Part shown: piece after piece, positions 26,904-39,543 of the stretch
Layout: each line of letters opens with the position of its first letter
Position numbering within the stretch: the first letter of the stretch is position 1
Source of the DNA: Planctomycetota bacterium
GTDB lineage: Bacteria; Planctomycetota; UBA8108; JACQVS01
Direction: 5' to 3'
DNA: 61,923 nt
Assembly: GCA_028280485.1 (NCBI GenBank)
Contig: JANQLS010000188.1
Coordinates: 1-61,923 of the forward strand
Notes under the pieces: model-generated
Seen by the model: the letters and a program-made list of their open reading frames with translations, nothing else
Told to the model about the DNA's origin: nothing
Database searches by the model: none
Position numbers and translations under genes: made by a program

Positions 26904-27452
26904 GTGGATATTTACTCTCATTCTATATTCAAAAATTCGGTGATATTCTTCGCTCTATTGGTACTTGGTTGCTCTTCCGAAACCGCTGAACAGAACGGGT
27001 GGGTTGAGAGAGAGCTTTCTACTCAGCCAACGGATGAAAAGCCAACGGAAGCAGCAGCATTGAATTTTCTCGCTTCAAGAGAAAAGCAGCGAGACCAGCT
27101 TACTGCCGAAATTGATTTACTGATGGAACAATTGATCTCTGAACTTAAAAACTGTGAGACGGTTCATTATTACGTGATACCTGGTTCCATCGACTCAGTA
27201 ATTTACGGTATCGATAAGAGCTCAACTGACAATCCGATCATTTATCCCCATAGTTATGAAAAATTAAAAACGATTGCGGTTAATCATTTCCATCAAATCC
27301 AGGAAGTTCTAAATCAACATATCCGGCAGGGACCTGAACTCAAAAGAGCTGCAGCCACTTATATGATGATCAGAAGTGGGAAGAATCTTCTTAAACATCA
27401 TCCTTACTATTCAGAGTCGAGGTTTTGCGGGACTTTTTGGAGGTGTTTATAA
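26904..27452 (+). CDS. Small lipoprotein of unknown function
   Basis: A 182-residue protein starting at a GTG. The N-terminus is a lipoprotein signal with lipobox LVLGC (Cys at residue 23). The mature part is helical, with a coiled stretch (SREKQRDQLTAEIDLLMEQL) and a His-containing segment (AVNHFHQIQEVLNQHIRQGP). No family is recognised. It converges on the array of three large paralogues with only 37 bp between stop codons and is probably independent of them. It could also be a shortened descendant of a longer protein, since it ends rather abruptly with RFCGTFWRCL. Confidence 0.65.
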   Translation: MDIYSHSIFKNSVIFFALLVLGCSSETAEQNGWVERELSTQPTDEKPTEAAALNFLASREKQRDQLTAEIDLLMEQLISELKNCETVHYYVIPGSIDSVIYGIDKSSTDNPIIYPHSYEKLKTIAVNHFHQIQEVLNQHIRQGPELKRAAATYMMIRSGKNLLKHHPYYSESRFCGTFWRCL

Positions 27453-27489
27453 GGTGATGCCGTTTTCTTGAAGTTTTTAATATTTATCT

Positions 27490-29892
27490 TTATCTCAAAA
27501 ACGCCGAAGTCGACCAATTTAGACTTCGCCTCCAAGAAAGAATCTCTTCGCATCTCTCTTTGAATTTTGAAGGATTAATTTTTATCAAATCCTTGAGATG
27601 GAGTTCGAAGCTCCGAGGGGCGTATTCTTCGAATAGCACGCTGTGGATCCATTGATTCGAGGGTCTTTTGAGTTTTTTGAAGAGTTGGGCCGTTTCTCCT
27701 CGAACGTTCCAGCGTATTAATATGATGGAGGCTGTTAAGGAGAGATTCTTAAAAATCTCCTCATCGATATCGATAAGATCCTCAGAGCTAATTTTATCAA
27801 TTGAATCTGATTTTTCAGGTGCATGATTTGATGAGTGCGCAACTGTTGATAGTAATTCAATCTTCTGCTTTGACGGCTGCTTCTTCAGGTGTGAAAGGTA
27901 GTCTGAGAACACGATGGAAAGTAATTTCTTATCATTAATAAAGGTACTAGAAATCTTGACCACCAGCTCATCGGCCCACTCTTCTCGAAGATTTATTAGA
28001 AACTGAAAGAATTCTTCTTTAGCCGGTGGTGTGGATTCTCCGGATAACCACCTTTGAACGATTTTTTCAATATATGGGCGATATTTTGGGGATGGTATAT
28101 CGAGCAAAATATTGAAGAGTTTGAAGCCTATATTATTTTTATTTGAGACGGCTGTTTCAACTAAGAACGGGATGATCTCTTTGGGGGCGTAATATGAAAA
28201 TGGGTGAGGGAAGGGTGAATGAAAGTAATTATGTTCATCGTATTCCGATGTGCGGTTTGATTCGTTTTTTGTTTCGTCATAACTGTAAGAAACAATATAG
28301 ATGGGATCTGATAGAGTTAAATCGATCCAAATCATGTTGGGGTCTACAATGTTTTTCTTCAGAATTTCTAAGCTTCTTTTATCTCCCCGTTTGGCGAGGG
28401 CAATCGTTGCAAATAGCGCTATATGAGGATCCTTGTTTGCAGATGAAAGCTCAGTAAGTTTCGTCTTTAGTTCCTCAATATTATGGTGAGTTGCGGCCAG
28501 CGATTCTGCGGTGATGTCAGAAATGAAATCTGTAGATTCTAAGTTTTTTAAAATCAATTCGATTGAGCGGTCGTCGTTGAGCTGGGAGATACACCAAGCA
28601 AGATGGTGAAGGCTCCATTCGAGATCCGGGCTTTCAGTTTTTTCTGGTAGTGCTTCTTGGATTTTGTTCCAAAGTGAATGTAGGCCTTCTGAATGATTTT
28701 TTAGGTCAGAGGCTTTCATTGCAATTAAATAAGAGGTGATTCGATGAACTTCATCGTAGTCCCCAGCTCGAAGTTTCTTCTCGATTCGCTTCACAAGTGC
28801 ACCAGCTACCTTAGGTGATGTTAACTTTCTGACTGGAAGCAAAAAATCATATCTGTAGTTATCTTCTAAATTGAGTAAATAAACCCATGCTCTTTGGGCT
28901 ACGTTGGCTTCGGTGCTATAAATCAGTGCTAAGGCAAGTCCCTCCCTTAGATAGAGGCAGGAATCTTTGTCGAGTTTGTGAACTAACTTATTACTTAATG
29001 AAAAATCTCTTGCCGCGATGATTGCGGCTCGAGCCCGTAAATAATCATTCTTTGAATCGACTAACTCAAGGGCATGATAGGCAACGGATTTTCCCAGAAG
29101 TTCTAATCGAAACAAACCTCTGTGCTGATCGCCAATTTTTTTTGACCGTAATAATTTTAAGGCGGTGGATTCAGAGAAATAGGAAGAATCTAATTTGGGT
29201 CTTGAGTTTTCAGAGGTAAGCCTTTTGATCCAATCCAGTAGATCCTCATCTTTGTCAATCAATGAGGGGAATATGGTTATCGACTCTCTATTTGTTTTCG
29301 CGTCCATCTCGATTGCAACCACTGCAAATCCAAGCGGAACGATTCCTTTAGAGTCGACCGAAAAAATAAAGCGATGATCACTGGTGAAAATTGAAAATGT
29401 CTCATTAGAAGGCTGGTAGAAATCCAATGCTGCTATTTCTACTACTTGAGAGAATAGGGAGCTGTTCCCAGATACGAATCCTTTTGAATCCAAAACCAAT
29501 AGGTTCAATTGGTACCAATCGGGAATGGAGGAGTATCGATTTCCTGGTTCGATATCGATATCTTCAAGGCTATGGAAAAGAGTAAAGAAGCTGCTTCCAT
29601 CAACACCTTGGGTTGGAATGAGAGTAAATTCACAAGAATTAGGTAGTGGTTGATCCATCTGGATTTCCACTAACTCCCGAAGGGTATTCGCTAAATTAAT
29701 ATATTTCTTATCCGCGACCTCTGACTCTAATGCCTCTGCTTGAGTGATCTCCTCTCTGAGCTTGGTGATCTTTTCCCACTTTTGTGGAATCACAAACAGC
29801 TCCATTCGATGCTTCCAAAGGGTGAAGCCCGAGACGGCTATAGTGATGAATGCGAGGCTAAGAATGAGGTAGAGTTTCTTTGTATGTTTCAT
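27490..29892 (-). CDS. Membrane-anchored HEAT-like protein, paralogue A of three
   Basis: From the ATG at 29892 the protein has 800 residues: an N-terminal helix anchor (KKLYLILSLAFITIAVSGFT), then ELFVIPQKWEKI, a beta-rich domain (~60-250), and a long helical-repeat region containing GDQHRGLFRLELLGKSVAYH and LRARAAIIAARDFSLSNKL. It ends ERCEEILSWRRSLNWST-SAFLR. The frame extends 21 residues further upstream, but those residues are an out-of-frame reading of the end of paralogue B, and all three copies share the MKH start. It starts 11 bp after the stop of paralogue B, so the three are one operon. Function is unknown; no catalytic motif is seen. The helical repeats suggest a scaffold on the outer side of a membrane. 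Confidence 0.8.
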   Translation of the reverse strand: MKHTKKLYLILSLAFITIAVSGFTLWKHRMELFVIPQKWEKITKLREEITQAEALESEVADKKYINLANTLRELVEIQMDQPLPNSCEFTLIPTQGVDGSSFFTLFHSLEDIDIEPGNRYSSIPDWYQLNLLVLDSKGFVSGNSSLFSQVVEIAALDFYQPSNETFSIFTSDHRFIFSVDSKGIVPLGFAVVAIEMDAKTNRESITIFPSLIDKDEDLLDWIKRLTSENSRPKLDSSYFSESTALKLLRSKKIGDQHRGLFRLELLGKSVAYHALELVDSKNDYLRARAAIIAARDFSLSNKLVHKLDKDSCLYLREGLALALIYSTEANVAQRAWVYLLNLEDNYRYDFLLPVRKLTSPKVAGALVKRIEKKLRAGDYDEVHRITSYLIAMKASDLKNHSEGLHSLWNKIQEALPEKTESPDLEWSLHHLAWCISQLNDDRSIELILKNLESTDFISDITAESLAATHHNIEELKTKLTELSSANKDPHIALFATIALAKRGDKRSLEILKKNIVDPNMIWIDLTLSDPIYIVSYSYDETKNESNRTSEYDEHNYFHSPFPHPFSYYAPKEIIPFLVETAVSNKNNIGFKLFNILLDIPSPKYRPYIEKIVQRWLSGESTPPAKEEFFQFLINLREEWADELVVKISSTFINDKKLLSIVFSDYLSHLKKQPSKQKIELLSTVAHSSNHAPEKSDSIDKISSEDLIDIDEEIFKNLSLTASIILIRWNVRGETAQLFKKLKRPSNQWIHSVLFEEYAPRSFELHLKDLIKINPSKFKERCEEILSWRRSLNWSTSAFLR

Positions 29893-29903
29893 TCGTTTGG
29901 GAG

Positions 29904-32261
29904 CTAAGGGGTAGACCAATTCGACGCTCGTCCCCAAGAAAGAATCTCTTCGCATCTCTCTTTAAACTTAGTGGGATTGAGTTCTATTAACTGTTTTAAA
30001 TAAGGTTCGAAAGATTTTGGGGAATATTGCTCAAACAGCTCACTTTGAATCCAATTGTTAGTTGGTTGCTTGATTTTTTTAAAGAGTTTGCCCGTTTCTC
30101 CCTCAACGCCCCAACGACATAAGATGAGTGAAGCAGCTAACGGAATGTTATTAAAAACTTCTTCATAGATAACGATGGGGCTGTCTACGTTGAGTTGAGC
30201 ATTAAGTTTTAAAGGTGAGGTTCCTGAGTGAGAGGGGTGTGCGAGCTTTAAAAGGTAATCGACCATCATCGGAGTCGGTTTGTGCCATGGAAATAACAGG
30301 TAATCCATTAATACGATTGCAATGAGGTTCGGGTTAGCACTATCTGAATTTAAAATGTTGAGTACTTGTTGGTTCGCCCACTCAGCGCGCCGTCCGATGA
30401 GGAAATCGATGAATCCTTCCCTGATGTTGGGAGTCGATTGTTGCGATAGCCGTAATCGGATTTGCTTTTCAATAATTTGGCGGGTTTTTGAGGATGGGAT
30501 ATCGGTTATTATCTCGATAAATTCCATCTCTAAGTCCTTTACGTTTGAAAGTGCGGATTGGACTATGAATGAGAGAATTTCTTTTGGGACATTAATTGAA
30601 AAGGGATGAGGGGGGGATCGAACGGTTAAATCAAACTCCAAATTATTTGGAATGAGCACGTCTTCATTTTCATATTGAGTATATTCAAAATAGTATTGTT
30701 CAGAGACTGACAAATCTATCCAAATCAATTGGGGGTCGACGAGGTTTTTTTTAAGGAGATCGATACTTTCTTGATCTCCACGAAGGGCAAGGGCATTTGT
30801 TGCAAGAAATCCCAAGTAAGAATCCTCTTCTGCTCTGGAGATCTTGCTTAGTCTTGAAATGAGCTTCTGATGGTCATGTTGGCTGTTGGTGAGGGCTTCG
30901 AGTGTAATATCGGAGACAATAGTGCTGGAATCTAAATTTTTGAGAATGATCTTAAGAGAGTGGTCGTCATTTTGATGGCCTAGACACCACGCGAGGGCAT
31001 TTCTCAATGCTTTATAGCTATAAACATCTACAACTCGATCCCAAAGTTCATGAAGAGATTTTATATGAGGAGTTAAATCGGAGTGGTTCATCGCAAGTAA
31101 ATAAGGGACGAGATGAGAAATCTCATTTCTTTCGATGAGCTTGTTTTTTATTTTTCTAAGAATAGCACCAGCAACTTCAGGAGATGCTAATTTCCTGATG
31201 GGTAGATTTATCCAAAAGACCTCATCAATATTCATATCCAGAGCATAGACCAATGCTTTTTGAGCCACTTCCTCATCTTCGCTGTGAACTAAAGCCAATG
31301 AAAGGGCCTCTTTTAAATACTGGCAAGGATCAGCCTCAAGCTTGCTAACTAATTTTTTAGCTGAAGAAGGATCGCTGGCGGCGATGACTGATGCTCGCGC
31401 CCTCAGAAAATCATCATTAGACTCTGTCAGTTTGAAGGCGTGGTGAGCGACGGATTTTCCTAACAGCTCTAAGCGGAACAGTCCCCTATGTTGGTCCCCG
31501 ATCGTTCGAGATTCTAAAAATCTGAGGGCAGCGTTTTCGGAGAAGAATGACGAGTCGAGAATGTATTCAGCTTGATTGGACTTTGCATCTGCAATCCATA
31601 ATTTAATGTCTTCGTTGTTTTCAATATACTGAGGGATTAACTGGGTTAATTTACCCTTTAATTTGTCCTCAAATTTTAGGTTTGCAAATCCAAGGGGAAC
31701 GGCACCTTCGGAGTCGATTGAAAAACTAAGAAAATCATCATTTGTGATGACTTCAAAAAAATGTTTCTTCGGGCTGTAGACCGTCCACGTACTACTGTTG
31801 GTCAATTGAAAGTTGAATGGTTTTCCAAGGATGATTCCATTTGAATTAAAGACGATTACATTACCTTGGTCCCAGTGGGGGGGATGTTGATAAGTAGGCC
31901 CTTTCGTTTTAGATGGTTCGAAATGCCTGCTTTCATTGCTATACAATAAACAGAATAAATTTTTTTGATCTATCCCTCTAAATGGAACTAACGAAATTTT
32001 ACAGTCTTGGGGTAGTTCAGGTTTTTTTTGAAGTTGAACCAATTCGTAAATTTCTTTAGCTAAGATCTCGCTATTTTCAATCCGAAGTTCGATTTCCTTT
32101 AGATTCTCCTCGCTCACTTCTTCTCGTAGCTTACATATCTTTTCCCATTTTTGAGGAATGACAAACAATTCAATTCGGTGTTGCCAAAGAGTGAATCCCG
32201 AGATAGCAACAGTGATGAGCGCAAGGCTAAGAATGAGGTAGAGTTTCTTTTTATGTTTCAT
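29904..32261 (-). CDS. Membrane-anchored HEAT-like protein, paralogue B of three
   Basis: A 785-residue paralogue of A and C. The anchor is KKKLYLILSLALITVAISGFT, followed by ELFVIPQKWEKI; the shared core reads GDQHRGLFRLELLGKSVAHH and LRARASVIAASDPSSAKKL; the end is ERCEEILSWGRASNWSTP. As in A, an upstream 15-residue extension (VELVYPLAPKR) only reflects the end of the previous gene in another frame, and the ATG at 32261 is preferred. It lies 11 bp after paralogue C. By eye it is closer to A than to C at both ends. The family is not recognised. Confidence 0.8.
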   Translation of the reverse strand: MKHKKKLYLILSLALITVAISGFTLWQHRIELFVIPQKWEKICKLREEVSEENLKEIELRIENSEILAKEIYELVQLQKKPELPQDCKISLVPFRGIDQKNLFCLLYSNESRHFEPSKTKGPTYQHPPHWDQGNVIVFNSNGIILGKPFNFQLTNSSTWTVYSPKKHFFEVITNDDFLSFSIDSEGAVPLGFANLKFEDKLKGKLTQLIPQYIENNEDIKLWIADAKSNQAEYILDSSFFSENAALRFLESRTIGDQHRGLFRLELLGKSVAHHAFKLTESNDDFLRARASVIAASDPSSAKKLVSKLEADPCQYLKEALSLALVHSEDEEVAQKALVYALDMNIDEVFWINLPIRKLASPEVAGAILRKIKNKLIERNEISHLVPYLLAMNHSDLTPHIKSLHELWDRVVDVYSYKALRNALAWCLGHQNDDHSLKIILKNLDSSTIVSDITLEALTNSQHDHQKLISRLSKISRAEEDSYLGFLATNALALRGDQESIDLLKKNLVDPQLIWIDLSVSEQYYFEYTQYENEDVLIPNNLEFDLTVRSPPHPFSINVPKEILSFIVQSALSNVKDLEMEFIEIITDIPSSKTRQIIEKQIRLRLSQQSTPNIREGFIDFLIGRRAEWANQQVLNILNSDSANPNLIAIVLMDYLLFPWHKPTPMMVDYLLKLAHPSHSGTSPLKLNAQLNVDSPIVIYEEVFNNIPLAASLILCRWGVEGETGKLFKKIKQPTNNWIQSELFEQYSPKSFEPYLKQLIELNPTKFKERCEEILSWGRASNWSTP

Positions 32262-32272
32262 TCGTTTGGGAG

Positions 32273-34642
32273 CTAAGGGGTAGACCAATTCAACACTCGT
32301 CTCCAAGAAAGAATATATTCGCAGCCAGATTTAAAATTAGAAGGATTGGATTTTATTAACTCTTCCAAATGAGGTTCGAAAGATTTCGGCGAAAAATAAA
32401 TTAGGAGATCATTGTAGATCCATTGCTTCTTTTGTTCTTTGATTCTGTTAAATAACTTGACCGTCTCACCATGAATGTTCCAACGAGCTAAGATTAACGA
32501 GGCCGCTAAGGGGGGATTTTCTGCGACCATATCCTCAGTAATTAGAGTGCCTATTGCTAGGGCTTGTTGATTTTTTTCTGAAGAGCTTGGTTCTTGTTCA
32601 CTGGATTGAGCGATTTCTGAGACAAAATTCACTTTTTCTTTGGAGGGCTTGTACTCGTTGTTATGAAGGAAATCACAAAGGGCTATAGTTAAGATTTTCT
32701 TATTTGAGGCATTTGATTTTAATATTTTTAGCAATTGCTCATCTGCCCATTCTTCTCGGTGAGCGAGGAGGAACTCAACTAAATTTTCGTCAACTTCAAG
32801 CGTAGATTGACTATCAAGCCAAAGGTTGATTTTGTCTTCAATAAATTGACGGGTTTTGGATGATTGAACATCCAGTAAAAGATAATACAGCCTTTTCCCC
32901 AAGTTGTTTTTATTAGAAAAGGCTGATTCAATTAAAAAGGGTATAAGCTCATCTGGAGTGTAAAAAGATAGGGGATGGGCTGTAGTTAAGAAGTACTCCT
33001 CAAAGGCAAATCGATACTTTCCCCTCTTCGATCTCATTATCATCCAGTCTTTTTCACTGGGTGAAAAATAAAATGAGTCTGAGATCTTCAAATCGATCCA
33101 GGTCGACTTGGGATCCACGAGTTTTTTTTGAAGTGTTTCTATGCTCGGTCGATCCCCCCGATTCGCTAAAGCTATTGTGGCAAGAATCGCTTTGTATGGA
33201 TTCTTTTTATTTATGGAAATTTCATATAGAGTTGGATGTAAAACTTGAATACTGTGTTGAGTCGCGGCTAAGGCCTCTAAGGTGAATTTAGAAATAACTC
33301 CATTTTCATTGAGGTTCTTTAAGGTCAGGGAGAGGGAGTTTTTATCATTTAAATGAGCGATGATCCAAGAGAGAGCATTTTTAAGATCTCTCGATATTTT
33401 GATGTTTGGGAGTTGTTCCCAAAGTGAATGAAGAGATTCCGAATGTAAGTTTTTATTGGATGGCTTCATTCTGATCAGGTAGCCGTAAAGCCAGCTAATA
33501 TTGTGGTAATCGTTATTTATTACCTTTCTTTTAATCCTTTCGATAATCGCTTGAGTGACTTCGGTTGAAGCCAACACTTTCATTGGCAAGGTCGGTTGAT
33601 ATTTCTGGTCTTTATCCAGCCCCAGGGTATGTATCCAAGCTCTCCTTGCGACATCAAGATCTTTACTCCGGACCAAAGTTTGGGCTAGAGCATCTTTTAA
33701 GATTAGACAAGGATCATGATCAAGCTTTTGGATCAGTTTTTTTGCTAGGGACGGGTTGCGAGCTGCGATGAGTGAGGCTCTTGCTCTTAGGTGATCATTA
33801 TTTGACTGGCTCAATTTGATGGCATGATGAGCGTGGGATGGCCCTAAGAGTTCTAATTGAAAAAGTGCTCTATGTTGATCGCCGATGGCTTTTGATTTTA
33901 ATAGGTGTAAAGCTGTATTTATGGATAGGGGAGAAGGCTGAATTATCCGTTTGAGTCGTTCAGGGGTAACATCTTCTGTCCAATGGTAAGGTAGTTGAAC
34001 ATCATCAATATAATGGGGGAGTAATCTCTTTGTTTCCTGCTTGGAGATAGGGTCTATTACAGTCTCAATTTCTCCAAATCCAATTGGAGTTATTCCCTTT
34101 GAATCTAATGCGAAGTATAAAAATCTACCCAAGGATAAGACTGTAGCTTTAACATTCGAGGGGTGGTGAATGTACCAAAATCCCAATTCATTTAAAATCT
34201 CAGTCCTAAACGGCGATCCTGTATTGAATCCTTTCGAGTTTAAAACATATATTTCTAACGGTTCAGATAGAGGATTAAAAGAATAGAGGATTTCTCCGCC
34301 GCCAGCTGAATAATCTTGGCCGTAAAATAAGCAGTGATAACTTTGATAATCTAAGCCTTTTATTGGAGCTAAGGTAAAGGTACACGTTTTTGGTAGATTT
34401 TGAATGTCATGGAGTTGAGCAAACTCATAGATGGATTTTGCTAAGCTTGTTGCATTATCACTTAATGTCGGAAGATTCTTTTTTTTCGATTCATCTAACT
34501 CCGCTTTTAGCTTAAGAATTTCTTTCCACTTCTTTGGAATAACAAACAATTCGATCCGATTCTCCCAGAGGGTGAATCCTAGGATTGCTATTGTCAGGAT
34601 TGTTAGGCTTAAAACTACATAGAGTTTATTTTTATGTTTCAT
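32273..34642 (-). CDS. Membrane-anchored HEAT-like protein, paralogue C of three
   Basis: First gene of the array, 789 residues from the ATG at 34642 (a TTG two codons upstream is also in frame). The anchor is NKLYVVLSLTILTIAILGFT, then ELFVIPKKWKEI; the core reads GDQHRALFQLELLGPSHAHH and LRARASLIAARNPSLAKKL; the end is GCEYILSWRRVLNWSTP. It is the most divergent of the three. The promoter of the operon should lie in 34643-34785, between it and the DUF1501 gene. The function is unknown. The regular helical pairs resemble HEAT repeats, but the match is by eye only. Confidence 0.8.
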   Translation of the reverse strand: MKHKNKLYVVLSLTILTIAILGFTLWENRIELFVIPKKWKEILKLKAELDESKKKNLPTLSDNATSLAKSIYEFAQLHDIQNLPKTCTFTLAPIKGLDYQSYHCLFYGQDYSAGGGEILYSFNPLSEPLEIYVLNSKGFNTGSPFRTEILNELGFWYIHHPSNVKATVLSLGRFLYFALDSKGITPIGFGEIETVIDPISKQETKRLLPHYIDDVQLPYHWTEDVTPERLKRIIQPSPLSINTALHLLKSKAIGDQHRALFQLELLGPSHAHHAIKLSQSNNDHLRARASLIAARNPSLAKKLIQKLDHDPCLILKDALAQTLVRSKDLDVARRAWIHTLGLDKDQKYQPTLPMKVLASTEVTQAIIERIKRKVINNDYHNISWLYGYLIRMKPSNKNLHSESLHSLWEQLPNIKISRDLKNALSWIIAHLNDKNSLSLTLKNLNENGVISKFTLEALAATQHSIQVLHPTLYEISINKKNPYKAILATIALANRGDRPSIETLQKKLVDPKSTWIDLKISDSFYFSPSEKDWMIMRSKRGKYRFAFEEYFLTTAHPLSFYTPDELIPFLIESAFSNKNNLGKRLYYLLLDVQSSKTRQFIEDKINLWLDSQSTLEVDENLVEFLLAHREEWADEQLLKILKSNASNKKILTIALCDFLHNNEYKPSKEKVNFVSEIAQSSEQEPSSSEKNQQALAIGTLITEDMVAENPPLAASLILARWNIHGETVKLFNRIKEQKKQWIYNDLLIYFSPKSFEPHLEELIKSNPSNFKSGCEYILSWRRVLNWSTP

Positions 34643-34739
34643 TCGCAAAGTTGAAAGACCAAAGTATTCGCCTTATGCGGTATTTCCTATTCGAATTCAT
34701 TTTTAGAAATTTAGGTTAACGGTTCTTTCCTCTTATCAT

Positions 34740-34762
34740 GCCCGAAGCTTTAGCGAGGGATC
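34740..34762. repeat. Single arm of the GCCCGAAGCTTTAGCGAGGG repeat
   Basis: GCCCGAAGCTTTAGCGAGGG plus ATC matches the arms at 39265-39288 (reverse), 39396-39418 and 61825-61848. Here it is a lone copy in the 143-bp gap between the paralogue array and the DUF1501 gene. Confidence 0.85.
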
Positions 34763-34785
34763 GTCAAAAGTCATAAATAGCCTTA

Positions 34786-36206
34786 CTAAACAATAATATC
34801 CTCAACCACCCGCCCATAAACATCCGTCAGTCGAAAATCACGACCGGCGTAGTGATAGGTCAAGCGTTCGTGATCGAGGCCCAGTAAGTGTAAGATCGTG
34901 GCGTGAAGATCGTGCATGTGTACTTTGTCTTGAACGGCGTAGTAGCCGTACTCATCGGTTTCACCGTAAGCCAGACCACCTTGTACGCCACCTCCGGCCA
35001 TCCACATGGTGAAGCCTTGGGGGTTGTGATCGCGCCCATCTTTACCTTGAACGATGGGGGTACGACCAAATTCTCCTCCCCAGAGGATCAGCGTTTCATC
35101 GAGCATTCCCCGTTCTTTAAGGTCTTGCAGTAAACCCGCGATGGGCTTGTCGGTCGCCTTTGAATTTCTTTCGTGCCCTTTATAAAGCCCGCCGTGTTGA
35201 TCCCAAACGTTTCCTGTAGAGAGTTCTATGAAGCGAACTCCAGCTTCAGCGAGCCGGCGAGCTTGAAGGCACATGCGGCCAAAGTCTTGGGTCGTTTTAT
35301 CTTCTAAGCCGTAAAGATTTTTGATGTGCTCGGGCTCTTTTGAAAGATCGAGAATTTCAGGGGCGACGCCCTGCATGCGGTAAGCTAGTTCGTAGGCTTC
35401 GATCGCTCCTTCGATGCTCGCATCTTTTCCTCGCCTTTGAAGGTGATTACGATTCAACTCCTGAATGAGATCCAGGTGATCGCGTTGATCTCTACGGCTG
35501 AGGGAGCTCGAAAGGTTTTTGATGTTCCCCGATCCTAATTTTCCATTGGCGCCGATGGGAGTTGCCTGCGTGTGTGGAGGGAGGAAGGCACTGCCGTAAT
35601 TTCGGGGGCCGCCGTGGCCGGTGCTGGGACCTAAAATTACAAATGCGGGTAAACTGTTATTCTCACTTCCCAGGCCATAATTGATCCAAGAGCCCATACT
35701 GGGACGAACTAAGTTGTCGGACCCCGTGTGCACCATGCTGACCGCTTGTCCGTGTGATTGTCCTCGGGAATGAAGCGATCGAATCACGCAGAGATCGTCG
35801 ATGTGTTTCGCAGTGTGGGGAAGAAGTTCGCTGACCCACAAACCTGATTTTCCGTGGCGTTTGAACGACCAGGGGCTTTTTAACAGTTTGGGCTTTGCGT
35901 CGATATTTTTGGCGGCTTGAAAAGGTAAGGTCTTCCCGTCGTCTTTTTGCAATTGGGGTTTGTAATCGAAGGTATCGACTTGACTGGGCCCGCCGTGCAT
36001 AAAGAGGAAGATTACTCGTTTGGCTTTCGGGGCGTGGTGCAGGTTCTTCCCAATGGATTTTGAATTGGCTAAACCCTGCTGGGCGAGAAGGTGAGTTAAG
36101 GCTAAGTACCCGAAGCCACAGCTCGCTGACTTCAGCAAGCTTCTTCGGCTGAAGCCAGGAGACGCTGGAGGAGAATCTGGGTGAATAGAACTCTGACGAA
36201 CCATTT

Positions 36207-36210
<4 letters not shown>
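34786..36210 (-). CDS. DUF1501 protein (secreted, alkaline-phosphatase-like fold)
   Basis: A 474-residue DUF1501 protein, a family much expanded in planctomycetes and related to sulfatases/alkaline phosphatases. A Tat-type signal is present (SRRSLLK at residues 21-27, followed by a hydrophobic run). Family phrases follow: RVIFLFMHGGPSQVDTFDYKP, LLPHTAKHIDDLCVIRSLHS, SWINYGLGSENNSLPAFVIL, TLILWGGEFGRTPIVQGKDGRDHNPQGFT and LDHERLTYHYAGRDFRLTDV. Its start overlaps the stop of the PSCyt1 gene by 4 bp, so the two are translated together. The pair is thought to act in extracytoplasmic polymer or sulfate-ester breakdown, but no activity has been firmly assigned to the family. Confidence 0.93.
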
Positions 36211-39140
<2,930 letters not shown>

Positions 39141-39264
39141 TGGGGACTCGGGATTATTAATTCTCCTAATGATAATTCTAAATGGTTGGGAATACTATAG
39201 TTTATGTGAAGATGCCAGTGGGGTCGAAGTCTGATTTATACTCCTGTATCGAATCTGTTTCGCT

Positions 39265-39418
39265 GATCCCTCGCTAAAGCTTCGGGCTTGATGGGCGTGT
39301 TCCCTTGCTGAATGTATTAGTAAATGAGCTTTTCGTCATTCAATTGGATTTAGATGGGCTTCAGCATTCTACCTGAATGACGTTTCGCCATCCAAGCCCG
39401 AAGCTTTAGCGAGGGATC
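39265..39418. repeat. Facing pair of GCCCGAAGCTTTAGCGAGGG repeats
   Basis: GATCCCTCGCTAAAGCTTCG followed by GGCTTGATGG (39265-39294) and its reverse complement (39389-39418, with one extra C) face each other across about 95 bp. The same unit occurs at 34740-34762 and 61825-61889. Confidence 0.85.
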
Positions 39419-39463
39419 AAAAAGCACGCATGACTTCAATTGGTATTTATCGCTTAAATAAAC

Positions 39464-39507
39464 AAAAAAAGTCCCCCCAAATGAAATTCATTCGGGGGGA
39501 CTTTTTT
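39464..39507 (-). terminator. Intrinsic terminator of the TraB-like gene
   Basis: GTCCCCCC (39471-39478) pairs with GGGGGGAC (39494-39501), and inside it AATGAA pairs with TTCATT. An A-run lies on the left and a T-run on the right, so it can end leftward transcription of the gene ending at 39544. Confidence 0.92.
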
Positions 39508-39543
39508 ACTAATTCTGTGAGCCTTTTAGAAGGACAAGAGATC

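Larger units (their letters stand above)
39141..39543. other. Intergenic region with a paired repeat and a terminator
   Basis: The 403-bp gap contains the facing repeat pair at 39265-39418 and the terminator of the downstream (leftward) TraB-like gene. The PSCyt1 promoter should be in the first 100 bp. No gene is called. Confidence 0.6.

Noticed and set aside
29893..29955. N-terminal extensions of paralogues A and B
   Set aside because: The residues upstream of MKH are an out-of-frame reading of the preceding gene end; the third copy lacks them.
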